Positions 33,478-46,377 of a stretch of DNA of 64,000 bases are shown here, piece after piece. Both the position numbers and the translations under genes were made by a program. Positions within the stretch are counted from its first letter, which is position 1, and each line of letters opens with the position of its first letter. The notes beneath the pieces are model-generated. The model ran no database searches. It was not told the DNA's origin and saw nothing but the letters and a program-made list of their open reading frames with translations. The DNA lies in NCBI GenBank assembly GCA_028274465.1, contig CM051455.1:68678985-68742984 (forward strand), in the 5' to 3' direction. Source of the DNA: Plantago ovata (lineage: Eukaryota > Streptophyta > Magnoliopsida > Lamiales > Plantaginaceae).

Positions 33478-33648
33478 CAGCCAATGTGAGAATGACTTTT
33501 GTTTAAATTTATCAGGTTTAATTGAGAATGTATGTATGTGGAGATGATGCTTTTATATGTTGAAGTAGTCGGGCAGAGGAATAAGTTATTTTGCCTTGAG
33601 GGATGAAGTTTGTGTTAAGAAAGTATGGGGCAGTTTTGTTGGCCTTGT
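32491..33648 (+). repeat. Direct duplication, right copy
   Basis: It is the counterpart of 25219-26416. The left edge follows the CACTA-B terminus and begins with TTA, the target duplication. The right edge continues without a break into the GEX1-like pseudogene, so this is the copy in original context. It carries (AC)n(AT)n at 33387-33476 where the left copy has (AT)n(GTATAT)n. Confidence 0.9.
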
Positions 33649-34965
33649 CAATCAAGGTCAGCAGTATCTGATGATTCAGAACTTCATAATCCCTGCATAG
33701 TTGACAAAACATCCATTAGACTTTAAAGATAATAGTATGTCTGATCGAATTTCATAACTACATTGCTACATGGATGTTTGAACTTTGAAATATCACCTGT
33801 ACGTCCAAATAGCGTGTAGTAGTTGAATTGAGGCTAGAATTAGGAACAATGATCTGACTGAAATCACTGTCCATACCTGAGGTTCTAAACTGAATGTTGT
33901 GAAGTGGATTATACTCATCTCAATGGAGAGTGCCACACATAATGCTGCAAGAATAGCAAACAATGTGTTTTCAGGTGAAGAAATTACATCGTAGAAATGC
34001 TGACTTGAGTTGAAGTCGTAAATAATACTTTGCCTATATAAAGCCTGGTTCTGACATTGTATGTTTGCTTCATACTTGTGAACATGTAAAGAACAAAGAC
34101 TAGTAATGAATAGATGATGAATATTTTTACTGATCTTGATTCTTTCAGCATTTTAGTATGCAATGTGAATATTTTTACTGATCTTGATGTCTATGGCATT
34201 CAACATTTCTCTATTTCAACCGTTTTGTTCTTCAGGTAAGTTATTTCTTCGCCCAGAGTATAATATGATTTGTGAAGCATTTCCATCCCTTCATCCAACT
34301 TGTCTTTCATTCTTCGCTAACCTTCCATCAGCTCTTCTTGAGAATCCGCTATTCCTTTGGACTGCTCGTAAACTTTCACAGAATGCTCCTTTAGAACATT
34401 TACATTGTCTTGAACTTCTTTTGACGTTGTTTGCACCACATGTTGAGTCTGCAGATCTATAGATTCCAAGGAACCATGTATCTCCTTCGAATTCTGCAAT
34501 ATAATTCTCCCTCGTCCTTCAATAATCTCCTTCAGTTACCGTCATAAAAAAACGATGAACTTACTGCAATTGATGGCAGATGGAGTCAATCTGAAGAAAA
34601 TACAGCCCATAAGTTTTGTGATGATCATCATTCAGTTTCTTAACAAAATCATTGGTCCGACGTTTCTGACTGCATTGTTGATACGGAGTTCTTCCCGTAT
34701 GCCTCAGATAGCAATCACTCAGCTCCCAGGTAAGTCTATCTTTCAAATCTTGATCTGAAAGAATCTTAGAACACCCCGCGAAAAGGTTAATATATGCGTT
34801 CACCCAAAGATGTAGGTGCACGCATCTGTGTCTTCGCGGCATTAATCAATTCCACAGCCTTTTCATCATCATTCAAGTCTTCAAGAGCAAACTCCGCCCC
34901 AACAAGCTTGGGGACAGACGAATCATCACCCGGAGGATTCGGCTTATGATTTCTGGTAATCTAAT
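33518..34965 (-). pseudogene. GEX1: GEX1-like gene remnant (nuclear envelope protein of gametes)
   Basis: Pieces in order on the minus strand resemble plant GAMETE EXPRESSED 1, a nuclear-membrane protein related to KAR5/Brambleberry. The N-terminal domain (about 34965-34840) reads E-F-A-L-E-D-L-N-D. After a frame change comes the Cys-rich block N-L-F-A-G-C-S-K-I-L to I-C-H-Q-L-Q (34815-34573). A coiled-coil part (S-L-E-S-I-D-L-Q-T-Q-H-V) ends in a stop near 34317. The membrane region M-K-Q-T-Y-N-V to R-L-Y-I-G lies near 34095-34035, a second hydrophobic stretch ends at 33797, and the last exon reads D-Y-E-V-L-N-H-Q-I-L-L (33692 down). Much of the central coiled coil (about 170 residues in relatives) is missing. 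Frameshift, stop and deletions make it a pseudogene. Confidence 0.7.
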
Positions 34966-35406
34966 GTTAAATGGAAGATGACATTCTTGAATTCCATCCA
35001 GAGAAAATACAGGTGAACTTTTAAGATTCATGAGAAACTTTTGATCTTCATCATGTTTTTTACCATATTTCTTTAGCAGGTGCCATTAAATTAATGTAAA
35101 TCTTTAAGTTAATGACTTTCTCTTTATGCAAGATTATGTATAATTATACTTAATAATTCTGTAAATTGCTAAGTTACATTTGTGGTGAGTTCTCTCTGCC
35201 TAATATTTTACAATTTAGACTTCATTTTAGGCTGCTTTTTTTTTTTCATTATAGAAGGAAAAATCATATATATATTGATAATCATCAAATTACATCTGGA
35301 GAACAAAAGGGCAAAGACGAAGAGCGAATACAATCCACATTCCACAACAATATCCTTGGCCAAAATTAAAGATGGGCTACCTTATTACATGACCTTCTAA
35401 TAGACC
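34966..35406. other. Intergenic sequence upstream of the GEX1-like remnant
   Basis: AT-rich; no open frame or repeat that I can support. It might contain a lost first exon of the pseudogene. Confidence 0.5.
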
Positions 35407-35409
35407 TAA

Positions 35410-36329
35410 GGGGCCGTTTGGTTCACTAGGAAAAGGAAATGTTTTGCTGAAATTGTCCCACATTTCATTGATTGGTTGATAGGAAATATAAGTAGTAAAT
35501 CTCCAAAACCGGTCAGACCACATTTTGATATTTTCAAAACCGGAAATCTGATTGAGGCATTTTTGTGCTTCAAAACCAAAAATATTTTCTAGTTGAAATA
35601 CATGGGAGGGGGGATGTATTTCATTTTGGAAATCTCCCAATATTTTTACATTCCTATTTTGACCCTGAAAACACATAATTTTTGTCCAAACTAACCTCAA
35701 AACCCCAAATTATTACAATCAACATTCCTCCCAATTACAAAATTAATTTATCATCCCAATCTTCTTCTTCATCATTTAACATATGAAAGAAACCATCTCC
35801 ACCATTGCTCACCTAGTCACCTCCAGAAATTCTTCCATACCTCAGAAATAAATCAAAACACCTAATAAAAAGTAAACCTTTTCTTCTTCTTGAATGAAAT
35901 TTGATTCGTCAATGAAATTTGATGCTCATTATACGAGTATTCTTATGAACCAAAGTGTTAGAACTTGGGTTGAGGCATGGTTAATCATTTGCTTAGAAGT
36001 TAGAACCACACGCAATTAATCTTTCTCCTTCCAATCTTCTTCTTCTAAGCACGTGATTCATCTTGACTTCTACTTCTCCCGGTGGATTCCGGTGATTGGA
36101 TTGCGTTGTTTATGTTTTGCGGCTAAATTGTTGGCATTGAGGGTTTTACCGAGAGAGAAAAGCTAGAAGAAGAGAGAGTAGTGTAGTCTTGACCAGATTT
36201 CCTAGTCTAATTTAACAACCAAACAAGAAAAAAGTCCACATTTCCTATTACATTTCCTACTCGTGAGTTTGGACCAGATTTCCTAAGAAATACTGGTTTT
36301 ATTTTTCCTAGTCCAAACCAAACGGGCTC
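35410..36329. mobile_element. PIF/Harbinger-like non-autonomous DNA transposon
   Basis: It has imperfect terminal inverted repeats, GGGGCCGTTTGGTTCACTAG on the left and the inverse of GAGCCCGTTTGGTTTGGACT on the right, flanked by TAA (35407-35409 and 36330-36332). The 920-bp interior has no transposase. A 3-bp TAA duplication and this terminus fit PIF/Harbinger. Confidence 0.8.
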
Positions 36330-36332
36330 TAA

Positions 36333-39300
36333 GGGAATTTTTACTTACCATGAGCCACAGCTTTTCGGAGTTGGGAATGCCAACATTCATCAGAATATTC
36401 TATATGAGAGTTCAAAAACTGATTTTAAATCAGCCTTGGGCGAAATAGACTCGTCTTGAACACATCTCATTTCTTGGGATCGGACTAGGGAGAGCTGCAA
36501 ACTACTTAATTATGAACCTGAAAAACTTTCTAGAGAAGAATTTCTTAAGGGGCATCTTATCTTAGCATCCTCCATTTTTCTGTGTTTCTCAATGAACATG
36601 CATGCATCCACTATTTACTCCTTTAGGGGTCCTCTGTATCAACTCTTGCCGAAATCACAAAACTTATCGAGGATGTTCCTTGGCACCAATTGATACTCTC
36701 ATGTCCAACATCCTTTGCCGAATTCTACCATTTGATGAAAGAGCAATGAAATTTTGAACTGTCCCTGAAGCCGAAGTCCAAGAAGTGGTTTACATAAAGT
36801 GGATGAAACGAGAGCCTTCAGAGTCTTTGCAAAGGACAGTGCATTAGAGTTTCCCACAATCATTCACCATCAATCACAGAGCGAGAGAAACAACAAGCCC
36901 ACACAATTCTCTATCGACTTCAAATTCCCAACCCAATATGATCTGATTTGGGAAAGAGGAACCGAGATAATGAAATTGAACTGAATTAGTGTGGATCCAC
37001 AGTTAAGCAATATATTCCAGAAAAATGAAATCTAAATAATGATGAAGAAAACGCATTGGGCTCAACTATTGTCATTCTATAACGCACACACAAAAATCCA
37101 ACAACACAAACAAAAACATCAGAGAGAGACATCTTCACACCAAAACCGAATTTTTAGGACCATAGTTTGGAAGGTGATTTAAAAAGTACTGAAACGCAAA
37201 CCTAGTTCGGAAATTCACTAATTACACCATTGATAATAGAATAATTGCATCAGAGATACTAAATCAAGTCAGTAAGAATCATAGATTTCAAACACTAACT
37301 ATGAATTAGAAGAAGGGAATAAATCCCCCTAAACAGTGTCAATGAATTGGAAGCATAAAAGATAAACCCAAAAACCTTATCAATCTGTCTGCCTCATTAT
37401 CTTGAAGAGGAGAGCTCTTGCAAACTTGTAGCCGAATTCAAAGCCGAATTCAACTTAGTAGAGAGGAATGAATTGATAATCGGTACCCTCTGAATAGAAA
37501 GGAAAAAAAAACAATAAAGAACTAAAACAGAGAGTCCAGTAGTCTCGAGATTACGTTACATAGAAGCCAGAGAGTCTGGTGGTCTCGAGAGATAGAGTTT
37601 TGGTTGAGATGGAGTGAAAGAGAAAGGCAATAAAGTGGCGTTGAGAGATGGGAGCGGAGTAAACATCCCATCCATGTCCACCACCGCACAGATTGGAAAT
37701 TTTGGTCGATTCAGAGCGAAGAAAGCTCCACGCGCGCGTGGCGACTTTTGGGAGTTATTAGGGACTTTAAATCAACAAATTTGGACAAGAAATTAGAACA
37801 CGACAAAATATTACTATAGGTGCATGTGACATTCTAAATTTAGCTTCGGGACAACTCTCGTGCGTTGAGAATTTGAGATCATTCAAATTGATACTTAAAC
37901 CGTGATTGCTAGAGAAGTAGAGATCATCAACAAACTCCTAAACCAATCCAGTCCATTTCTTGTGATTTTTGTTTGTGACTTGAATCACTTGATTAATAAT
38001 GTTGTGGAATGTGTATGTACCATTAAAGGGTTTTGCACCGCAATTATCTCTATGTTGGTATTTTTAAAATCAACATTGGGCCGCTCTTAAGCCATAAAAA
38101 GAGTGTACTCCAGACATAACCAGAACGGGAGGAGAGATCGCGTTCTCACGAATCGAAACAACAATAGAAGAAGAAGGGTATTAGATTATCATAGAACTAT
38201 AGAGGAGAGATTCATACATGAAGATTTTTTTCGCGTAAATATTTGGCAAGGCAATGAACATATATGCACTAGTTATTAAGGAGTAGTGTAGAAGTAGGAG
38301 GAAAAACAAAAAGTCAATTGACTAACGTTAGTCAATTAAAATGAACCAATAGAATATTACTAAGTCAACAAATTCAACATAACTAGTGGTGGAAATTCAT
38401 TGACCAATCCAAATGTTGCACTAAGTGTTGCAATCATGTGTCGCCTTTGTCGGTCTGTATCGCTCTAAAATTAATTTAAATAAAAAAATATATAATGAGA
38501 TAATATATAAAAAAAATATAATTATAAAATTAATAAAAAATTAATAAATCAAAATTACTTAAAACACAACCGTTTTCTTTAATCATCATCAACACGATCC
38601 ATCCAACTCCATCTGAACACATGTTGCTAGAAACATAAACGCATGAACGGAAGAAAATCATGTTACCTTATTTGTAATAATCATTAGTTGATTAATAATC
38701 GTCGGAGGATTCTTTGTTCCTAATTTGTTGATTTGTTGCTGTTGTAACTTGTAATCGATATTTATGCTATTCTTGGTAATTGATTTTGTTAATTTAAGTA
38801 TTACGAAGTATTATTTATTATAATTATAAAAAGTTATTTTATTTTTTAATCTTTTTTTTAATAATTTTTAAATCTATATTATATTATTATATAAAGGAGA
38901 GTCCTCCATTCCTACATCACCATTTTTTTTTTAGAAAGAACAATCATATATTGATCATGATAAAGGATTACAGCTTAGGTTACACATGGCAGAGTCCCGA
39001 AACCGAAACATCACCATTTAATGACCAATAACAATTAAGTATTCCATCCAAACCTAATTCATTTCTATGTGTCATTTTAATAGAATTTTGAGTTTGTTTT
39101 AATTCCATAACAAATCTAATTCCAGCCTACTATTCCACTCCATACCTCAAAAGCTAATGGAGTAGTAAATTCCGACGGACTAATTAATTAGGCAGATTCT
39201 TGAATTTTTTTTTTTTCTAATGGGAGTAGTACACAATTACGACCACATGAGTGAGAACTGAGACAATTCTATCTCAAAATTTTCTCGGCCAAATAAATTT

Positions 39301-40282
39301 ACCCGAAGATCAATAAATATTCAACATCAATGATGAACATTTGTTTTTCCAGCATTTCTTTTAACATGAAAACTTTTGCATGTTCCAGCTATATTAATAA
39401 CCATCGAAGTATAGATCAGTGTTATTTCCACATTATTTTTAACATAATTAAATTATCTTCCATGGCTGATAATTTCAGATTAAACAAATTTGAAATTTGC
39501 TTATCATATCTAGAATTGTTACAATTCAAAACGAGTATCAATCTGAATTGAGCCGAGGTGTCGATCCAAAATAAATCATCGATCCAAACTTTTTCTCATC
39601 AAAATTTGGTCTGAACAACTGGTTGCCATGTCTACCTAAATATAAGCATCGAGAATTGATCCGAATGTGAAATTCGACCAAAATTTGAATTCTAACATAA
39701 CATAAAGTATCAACTATCCGAACTTTGGCCTGATACTCAATCCGTAAACACCCAATCCGAGATCAACCAAATACATTTGATTCAGACCGCTCGATCCAAA
39801 ATCACCCTTATTAAATTGATCAAAAGTAATTAGATGCGAATTAAACTTGACCCAAACTCATCAAATCAGACCAATCCGAATTTACCCAATTAAATTTTGT
39901 AAGGAATATATAACTAATCTCATTTATAATGAATATTTCATCTATCACACTACCTTGCAATTGTAATAATTTGTATTTTTTCAATTCATTTTGATCTGAA
40001 TGAACGTGGTTCAATCCGAAATTTATCAACCGCAATTCCCAAATCTGACCAAGACCCAACATCCAAACACATCTGAATCCGCTCCGATCCGAAGTTGACA
40101 TCGAATAAAATTATATCAGACAATCCAATCCAAACAACATGATCTCTATTCAATCTGAATCACCCGTTTGCGAGATCTAGGGTTGACAATTTGAGCTACC
40201 CGACCCGCTACTATTGGCCTAGGCCCGTCCATGAGTAGAGGATGGGCTAGACTCGGGCCTACCATTTTGGCCCGGCCCGTGA
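36333..40282. other. Intergenic, mostly AT-rich, with possible minus-strand exon fragments
   Basis: No complete gene was found. On the minus strand, 36412-36354 is open with D-E-C-W-H-S and ends at a GTAAGT donor. Also on the minus strand, an ATG near 37677 opens about 40 codons rich in Pro, Ser and Leu (M-D-G-M-F-T), like the start of an organelle-targeted protein. Both could be host gene remnants; I could not join them. 38460-38930 is very AT-rich. Confidence 0.3.
39541..40190. repeat. Dispersed repeat rich in CCGAATTT/GATCC phrases
   Basis: The stretch around 39841-39930 matches 48476-48555 (AATCCGAATTTACCCAA and ATATATAACTAATCTCATTT), and an inverted relative lies at 49036-49594. It has no coding capacity; the class is unknown, and a small DNA element is possible. 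Confidence 0.55.
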
Positions 40283-40299
40283 TTACACTACAAGGAACA

Positions 40300-40670
40300 A
40301 CACGTTTAGCGGAACAATCCGTCGCTAAACCACACCGATCGGTCGCTAATATTCGTTAGCGACCGATCGGTGTTTTTAGCGACGGATAAATTCGTCGTCG
40401 CTAAACCGTTAGTCGCTAGCGAATTAGCGATCGATGAGTTTTCCGTCACGAATTTGCGACGGATTAGCGACGGAAAATGAGGTTGACTTTTAGCAACCGA
40501 TGAATTATCCGTCGCTAAAGTCACCGGATTTTTAGCGACGGATGAGTCTCATCGGTTGCTAAATGTTAGCAACGGATGAGCCTTATCCGTCGCTAAATGT
40601 CTGGGACTTTTAGCGACGGATAAACTCATCCGTCGCGGGATATAGCGACGGATGAGCCGATCGGTTGCTA
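40300..40670. repeat. Left subterminal repeats of CACTA-C
   Basis: More than twelve copies of TAGCGACGGAT, ATCCGTCGCTA and variants (GCAACCGATGA), many as inverted pairs. Confidence 0.88.
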
Positions 40671-40928
40671 ATTTGTTTTTTTTTTTAATCTTTTAGATAT
40701 AATAATGAGACCCAAAATCAAATGCAACCTGTTTAATTAAGCAACATGTTACAGAAATTCTATAGACCAAATAAACCAAAAAATAATCCAAAAAAATCAT
40801 AATAAATGTACCAAAACCCTCCATACATATAATAATAATCATACGTACACAATACTAATCCAAATAATATCATAGTGTACACAGTATTCATGTAGAAAAT
40901 AGTAAATAGAGTCGAAAAGGATAGGGGA

Positions 40929-42695
40929 TCATGGAGTAGGTGGATTCATCCCCAGCTTCGCATACAGCTGAGCAAACATAGTATCATATTGAGCCTGCTT
41001 CGCAGCTAGCCTCTTCACCTCCTCATCCCTCTCCTGCAACTGAAGTAAGAGGGCCTGCTCTCGAGCGGAAGCTGCTGCTGCTGCTGAAGATGATGAAGAT
41101 GTACTGGCACGGGAACGACGAGTCGGCCTCGAGTCCAATTCAGGGACGGCTGCTGCACTCCCCAGTCCCAAGCGACGGCCCTTCTCGTCTGGAGGATTCA
41201 CCTCGAGGAAAATGGCATTCATTTCCTCAACAGTGAGATCCTGATCACGAATCCTGTCCTCGTAGGCCGTCTGAAATTATAAATCAAGAGTATAAGGTGT
41301 TAGTTATGTTGTTAATTAGTTATGAAATCATCAGTGTTTAATAAACACATGTATTGTTGAACTTACCGCAATTGTTGTGGCCTCGTCACACAACCACTGT
41401 CCGTCCTTGGCCTTCTGAGATCTCGAGAACAAGGTGAATAGGAGACTCTCCTTATCCTTCAACTGAATGACACATGAAAGCATCATATACTTAGTTTGAA
41501 AGTTCGAAATGCAAGTAAATAACAAGTATAAGAATGATGAATTCACAAAGTTAATACACTTACCTTCTGCCTCACATGTGCTGTAGCGATCGACTCAGAG
41601 CCAAAACGGTGTGTCACCAGGGTACGTGTCCCATCATTCGGCTGCTTCTTCCTGTTCTCAGTGTTCTGGTCAGCCTGCGCCTGGACTCTCTCGTTAGCCC
41701 AATACACCTTCCACACCTCCCAAATTTCATCTCCGGGCCAATCACCGGTACGTGGACGGTTATTTGTCCACAGTTTCTTCAGGTTATGAACCATGCACTT
41801 GTAAAGGGCACTACCGTGAGAGTTGAAGCTCCACCAGAGATCCATCAGCAATGCTTTCGGAAGGAAGAATTCTTTCTACACAATTACAAATAAACATCGA
41901 AACACATACGTTGGTGAATACTTAAAAATATTCAAGTATAACAAGGGGAGCTAACATGTATCAAATATATAACAAGGGAAAACAACATCTATTCAGGTAT
42001 ATCGGTGACTAACATATCACCCAAGTTCAGTAGCTAACATACCACTCAAATATAGTGGCTACCATACCACTCACATTGTCCTATATTTCACTAAAACAAT
42101 GGTGACTAACATATCACCCAAGTACAGTGGCTAACATACCACTCACACAAAGTGGCTAACATACCACTCACAACACAAACAATTGGGTAATTATTGTACG
42201 ATTATTAACTCACCCTCAGCTCCTCGAACAACTCTCCCTTAATTTGGTCCGGGATGCAATGCCACTGGCTGCCACCCTCTTGCGGTGGGATCATCCTGTT
42301 CCGTATTATCGCACTGAGTACTTTAGCAGCGCGCTCCCCATACAACCTGTGAAGAACAGGTAAGTCAATAGTGACAAGGTTAGTTGGGTATATATATATT
42401 AAAAGTTCGTAAATCAGTTAATGCCTAATACTTACTTCTCTCCATTGGGGTAAAGGACATGGCGAACATTCCACAGAAGACCATCTTCCGGCCTTTGAAA
42501 GGGACAACCGTCGTCTGGAACGTGGGCCCACGGGTCGTGGAGGGAGGAATGAGGAGTCGATCCCCTGCTCGACCCAGGTGGAGTCCCAAAAACAGAAGGG
42601 GAGCCCTGCTGTGAGCCCTGCACGGTGTCCTCTCCGTCGGTATCATCCCTCTGGGACTGCGGGGTCAGGTATCGTGGCCTCCTGGGTCGTGGCAT
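40929..42695 (-). CDS. Ptta/En/Spm-type accessory protein of CACTA-C (five exons)
   Basis: Predicted exons, 5' to 3', are 42695-42436, 42346-42214, 41875-41564, 41462-41367 and 41270-40929, with GT/AG borders. The start M-P-R-P-R-R-P and a Ser/Gly/Pro-rich N-terminus are followed by V-P-D-D-G-C-P-F and L-Y-P-N-G. Exon 3 carries W-W-S-F-N and R-F-G-S-E-S-I-A-T-A, exon 5 L-T-V-E-E-M-N-A-I-F-L-E-V-N-P-P and L-G-L-G-S, then a coiled coil of Glu, Arg and Lys. This matches the plant Ptta/En/Spm transposase family and is collinear with the gene of CACTA-B. It probably binds the subterminal repeats and assists tnp2. No stop was seen in the exons, so it may be functional. Confidence 0.78.
42004..42168 (-). 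repeat. Six hairpin units in intron 2 of the CACTA-C gene
   Basis: Units are at 42004-42021, 42029-42046, 42054-42071, 42101-42118, 42126-42143 and 42151-42168. On the coding strand they read GGTGATATGTTAGTCACC or AGTGGTATGTTAGCCACT with few deviations. They lie in the same intron as those of CACTA-B. Confidence 0.9.
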
Positions 42696-42847
42696 CTGCA
42701 ATAAAAAGATCCATGTTAGTACATACACAATTGAATATAAAACATGTAAAGTCATTAAGAGATAAAGTAATGAACATTTGTTTATTATATGCCTGATAGA
42801 TAAGTCTAATCTAACTACCTAGTACTAATTCACGTACCCTCTATAAT

Positions 42848-45800
42848 CTACTCTGGTTGTAAGTCAATGAAAACATCATCATGCAGCTGAATAACTTCTA
42901 CTGTAGCCTGTACAGGTTTTCTAGCCTGACCATCTACATCTTCTTCTTGGTACGAGTTGTTAATTGACTCGTCCTTCTCCACATACTCAACTTTGGATCG
43001 AGCATTTATAGGTACAGCAGCTAACCAATCGCCCTTATCCTTTTTCAAGGTAGGAAACTGAAGAAATACAGCTTGAAGTGCTTGACTTGCCAAGATAAAT
43101 GGTTCGTACACTTTGTACTTCTTCTTATAGTTTATCTCCACCATATCATACTCCTCAAGCCTCCTGGTGCCTACATCAGTGGGATCATACCAATCAACAT
43201 CAAACAACATTGTTCTTTTCAAAGGTACTCCGGGATATTCAAGGCGAATAATACGCCTAAGCTTCCCATAGTAATCGTAGACATCATCACCTATGTCTTT
43301 CCCCAAGACACGAACCCCACCATTAACTGTAGCATCTGTCGATCCACACTCACTACTGTTGAACCTAAGTCCATTTACAATGTAAGATGGGAAGGAGGAG
43401 TATCTTCTCCCAGGTCTCTTAAGTAAGGACATGTTATTTTGTTGGCCGGGTTCTGTACATGCTCTTTGAACCATGTTGGAAATTCGGAGACTAGGGCCTC
43501 CCTAAGCATGTCCTCAATTGTGTCATCCGCCACTATAGGATTTTGCTCTACACAACGGGCGCTGAAGAAACTGCACATGATGCGTATATTTGGTTTAATA
43601 CTACCATTTTCTCTAAAATAAGATTTTAATTCAATCGTAAAACGTAAGAAGGCAACTAACCTAGTAAACTTGAGATGGAATGGGTTGAGCTCAGCACAAT
43701 TCTGAAGGACATACGAATGTGCAGCATTGTACTCTTTATCCGTCAGATATGCCACTTTTTCTTCACCATACGCCCTCCCTGAAACCTTAAAGATTGATAG
43801 AGAAACTTTATGGTCCTCTTGCACTTGAAATGTGTCGGCATTTCTAGATGTCTTCGTAGGGACCCCAGTGTCAAAGAAATAGGAGCAAAAAGTTGCAGTC
43901 TCTGCTCGAATGTATGCATTGGCAATCGAACCCTCAGGCTGAGCTTTGTTCTTCACATAATGCTTCAGCTTGCCTAAGTATCTGTTATAATATGTCTGTC
44001 ATAATTAGATATACTATACAATTATGTGTCATATATGTTTGTAAATATGATACTAAAATATTTACCTCTCAAACGGATACATCCAACGATACTGAACAGG
44101 TCCGGCTAGCAACGCCTCATCTGGTAGGTGAATGGGCAAGTGCTCCATGGAATCAAAGAAGCTAGGTGGAAAGATATGCTCGAGCTTGCACAGAATCACC
44201 GGTATGTTAGCCTTCATCGTCTTCAACACTTCAACCTCAACAACCCGTGTGCATAGATTCTTGAATAACAAGCTCAACTCGGTCAAGGCACTCCATACCG
44301 ATCTATCTAAGAGCTGGCGAAATGCAATCGGGATGAGCCTCTCCATGAACACATGACAATCGTGGCTCTTCATCCCATACATCTTTGTCTTACTCGTGTC
44401 CACACACCGAGCAAATTTAGAAGCATAATTGTCGGGGAACTTCAACAACTTCACCCAATCAAAAAGTTCCGCTCTAGCCTCTTTGGACAAAGTGTATTTA
44501 GCCTTCGGCCACTTGCCATCAGCATTCTTGTTTGACAGTCCGGGCCTCCTGCATAGAATATCCAACTCTTCCCTGGACCTAACCGTATCCTTTGTTTTGT
44601 TGGGAATTTCACAAATGATGTTGAAGCAGTTCTCAAATACGTTCTTCTCAATATGCATGACATCCAAGATATGACGTATGCGAAGACTACTCCAATAAGG
44701 CAAATCCCATAGGATGCATCTCTTTTTCCATCCATACTCACTTTTGATATTCTAGTTATGCTGTTCCCACCCAACCTCAGTTACTTTCTTGTACCCCAAG
44801 CGTTCTATAATAGCAAATTGTTGTGCACTTGTTAGTTCTTTAGGGGCCTTCTTCAACACCACTTTGTTCTTAAGAAACTGAGTCTTGTTCTTTCTGAACG
44901 GGTGTTCATCGTCTAGAAACCTGCGATGACAATCAAACCAAGATTCCTTTCGACTCTTCGGCAGATAGTTTGAATCAACATCATCCAGATAATGTGGACA
45001 TGCCTTGTATCCGGATGTTTTCCTTCCAGACAACATGGAGTACGCAGGGAAATCACTGATGGTCCAGAGTAGTGCTGCTCTCAAGGTAAAGTTCGTCTTT
45101 GTTGAGACATCGTATGCCGGGATACCATCCTCCCACAACTCTATAAGCTCCTTGATTAGTGGCTGCAAGAAGACATCTATCTTCTGTCCTGGATCATCCG
45201 GCCCTGGCACCAGCACGGTCAAGAACATGAATGGTTCTTTCAAACAGTCACCCGGAGGCAAGTTGTAAGGTGTAAGCATCACTGGCCAGCACGAATACTT
45301 CCGTTCACTCCCAAACGGGTTGAAACCATCAGTACTATGTCCCAATCTTACATTTCTAGACTGGGCTGCAAACTGTGGATATTTCACATCAAACTCTTTC
45401 CATGCCGGCGAGTCTGATGGGTGACCCATCTTACCCTCTTGGTCATCCGCGACTACTCTCTCCTTGTGCCAACGCATCTTATTTGCACATGCATCTGATG
45501 CATACAACCTCTTCAGACGAGGACCTATAGGAAAGTACCACATTTTCTTGTGGGAGAGATTCTTCTTCTGTCGTTTCATTGCAGCGCCCTTCTTGTAACG
45601 ACTATACCGGTCCTTCCCACAATGTTTACATTTCAACAAACCTTCATCCTCCCCCCAATAGATCATACACATACCCAGGCAACAATCTATTTTCTCCATA
45701 GGCAATCCCATCGCCTTCATCTTCTTCTGCGCTTGGTAATAGTTTGTTGGAACTAGGCTTCCTTCAGGCATAGAATCCGTGATCAAACTCAACCAATCGT

Positions 45801-46377
45801 TGCAGCTGCTTTCTGAATTCCCACCACCCTCCTTGTTGCTCATAATTCGAGACAACATAGTCAATTCATTCATCTTGCACCCCGGGTAGAGTGGCATCTT
45901 TGACGCTTCCAACAAGTCAAAGAACTGTTGTGACTCAGCATTCGGAGGCTCCTCATTAACAACACCCTCCGTGAACTCTTGACCCGCAGCGTTACGGACC
46001 ATCTCTTCCATCCGGTCCCCTGTGGCATCATCATGAGTACAAGCACCTGGTGTAGCACTACTCTCCTGCCTTTTCCTACGCTTCCCCGACAACATGGAAT
46101 AATCCCCCAACAAACGAACTGCCTCACCATGATGATTCCACACCTCATATTTAGGGACAAAACCATTACGCTTCAAATGGTCTACAACCACCGTAGAGGG
46201 TAAGTACTGACGGTTCCTACATTTCTTATGGTTGCAAGGACACTTCATCATCCCAGTACTCAAACACTCGGGTTTTGACAATGCAAATTCGACAAATGCA
46301 TTGACCCCTTGTACAAACGTAGGCAAAAGTATTCCATCTGCAATCCTACTGTACATCCAAGTACGATCGGGATTCAT
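42848..46377 (-). pseudogene. tnp2 transposase of CACTA-C, lightly damaged
   Basis: The start at 46377 gives the transposase-associated domain (M-N-P-D-R-T-W-M-Y, C-P-C), an acidic linker, then the tnp2 catalytic domain (Transposase_21) with C-K-H-C-G-K-D-R-Y, H-S-T-D-G-F-N-P-F and L-T-V-L-V-P-G-P-D-D-P-G. An in-frame TAG lies at 44752-44754, within what looks like a 24-bp insertion before the W-K-K-R motif. The same frame continues with V-M-H-I-E-K-N-V-F and M-K-S-H-D-C-H-V (DUF4218) to an intron near 44066. The next exon (about 43980-43380) changes frame near 43393 and ends in DUF4216 (D-V-D-W-Y, D-E-S-I), stopping at 42848. The transposase would cut and paste the element if restored by read-through; as it stands it is probably dead. 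Confidence 0.82.

Noticed and set aside
36799..36984. Plus-strand frame of 61 codons starting M-D-E-T-R-A-F
   Set aside because: Short, no recognisable motif, in a region where the minus strand has better exon-like signals.
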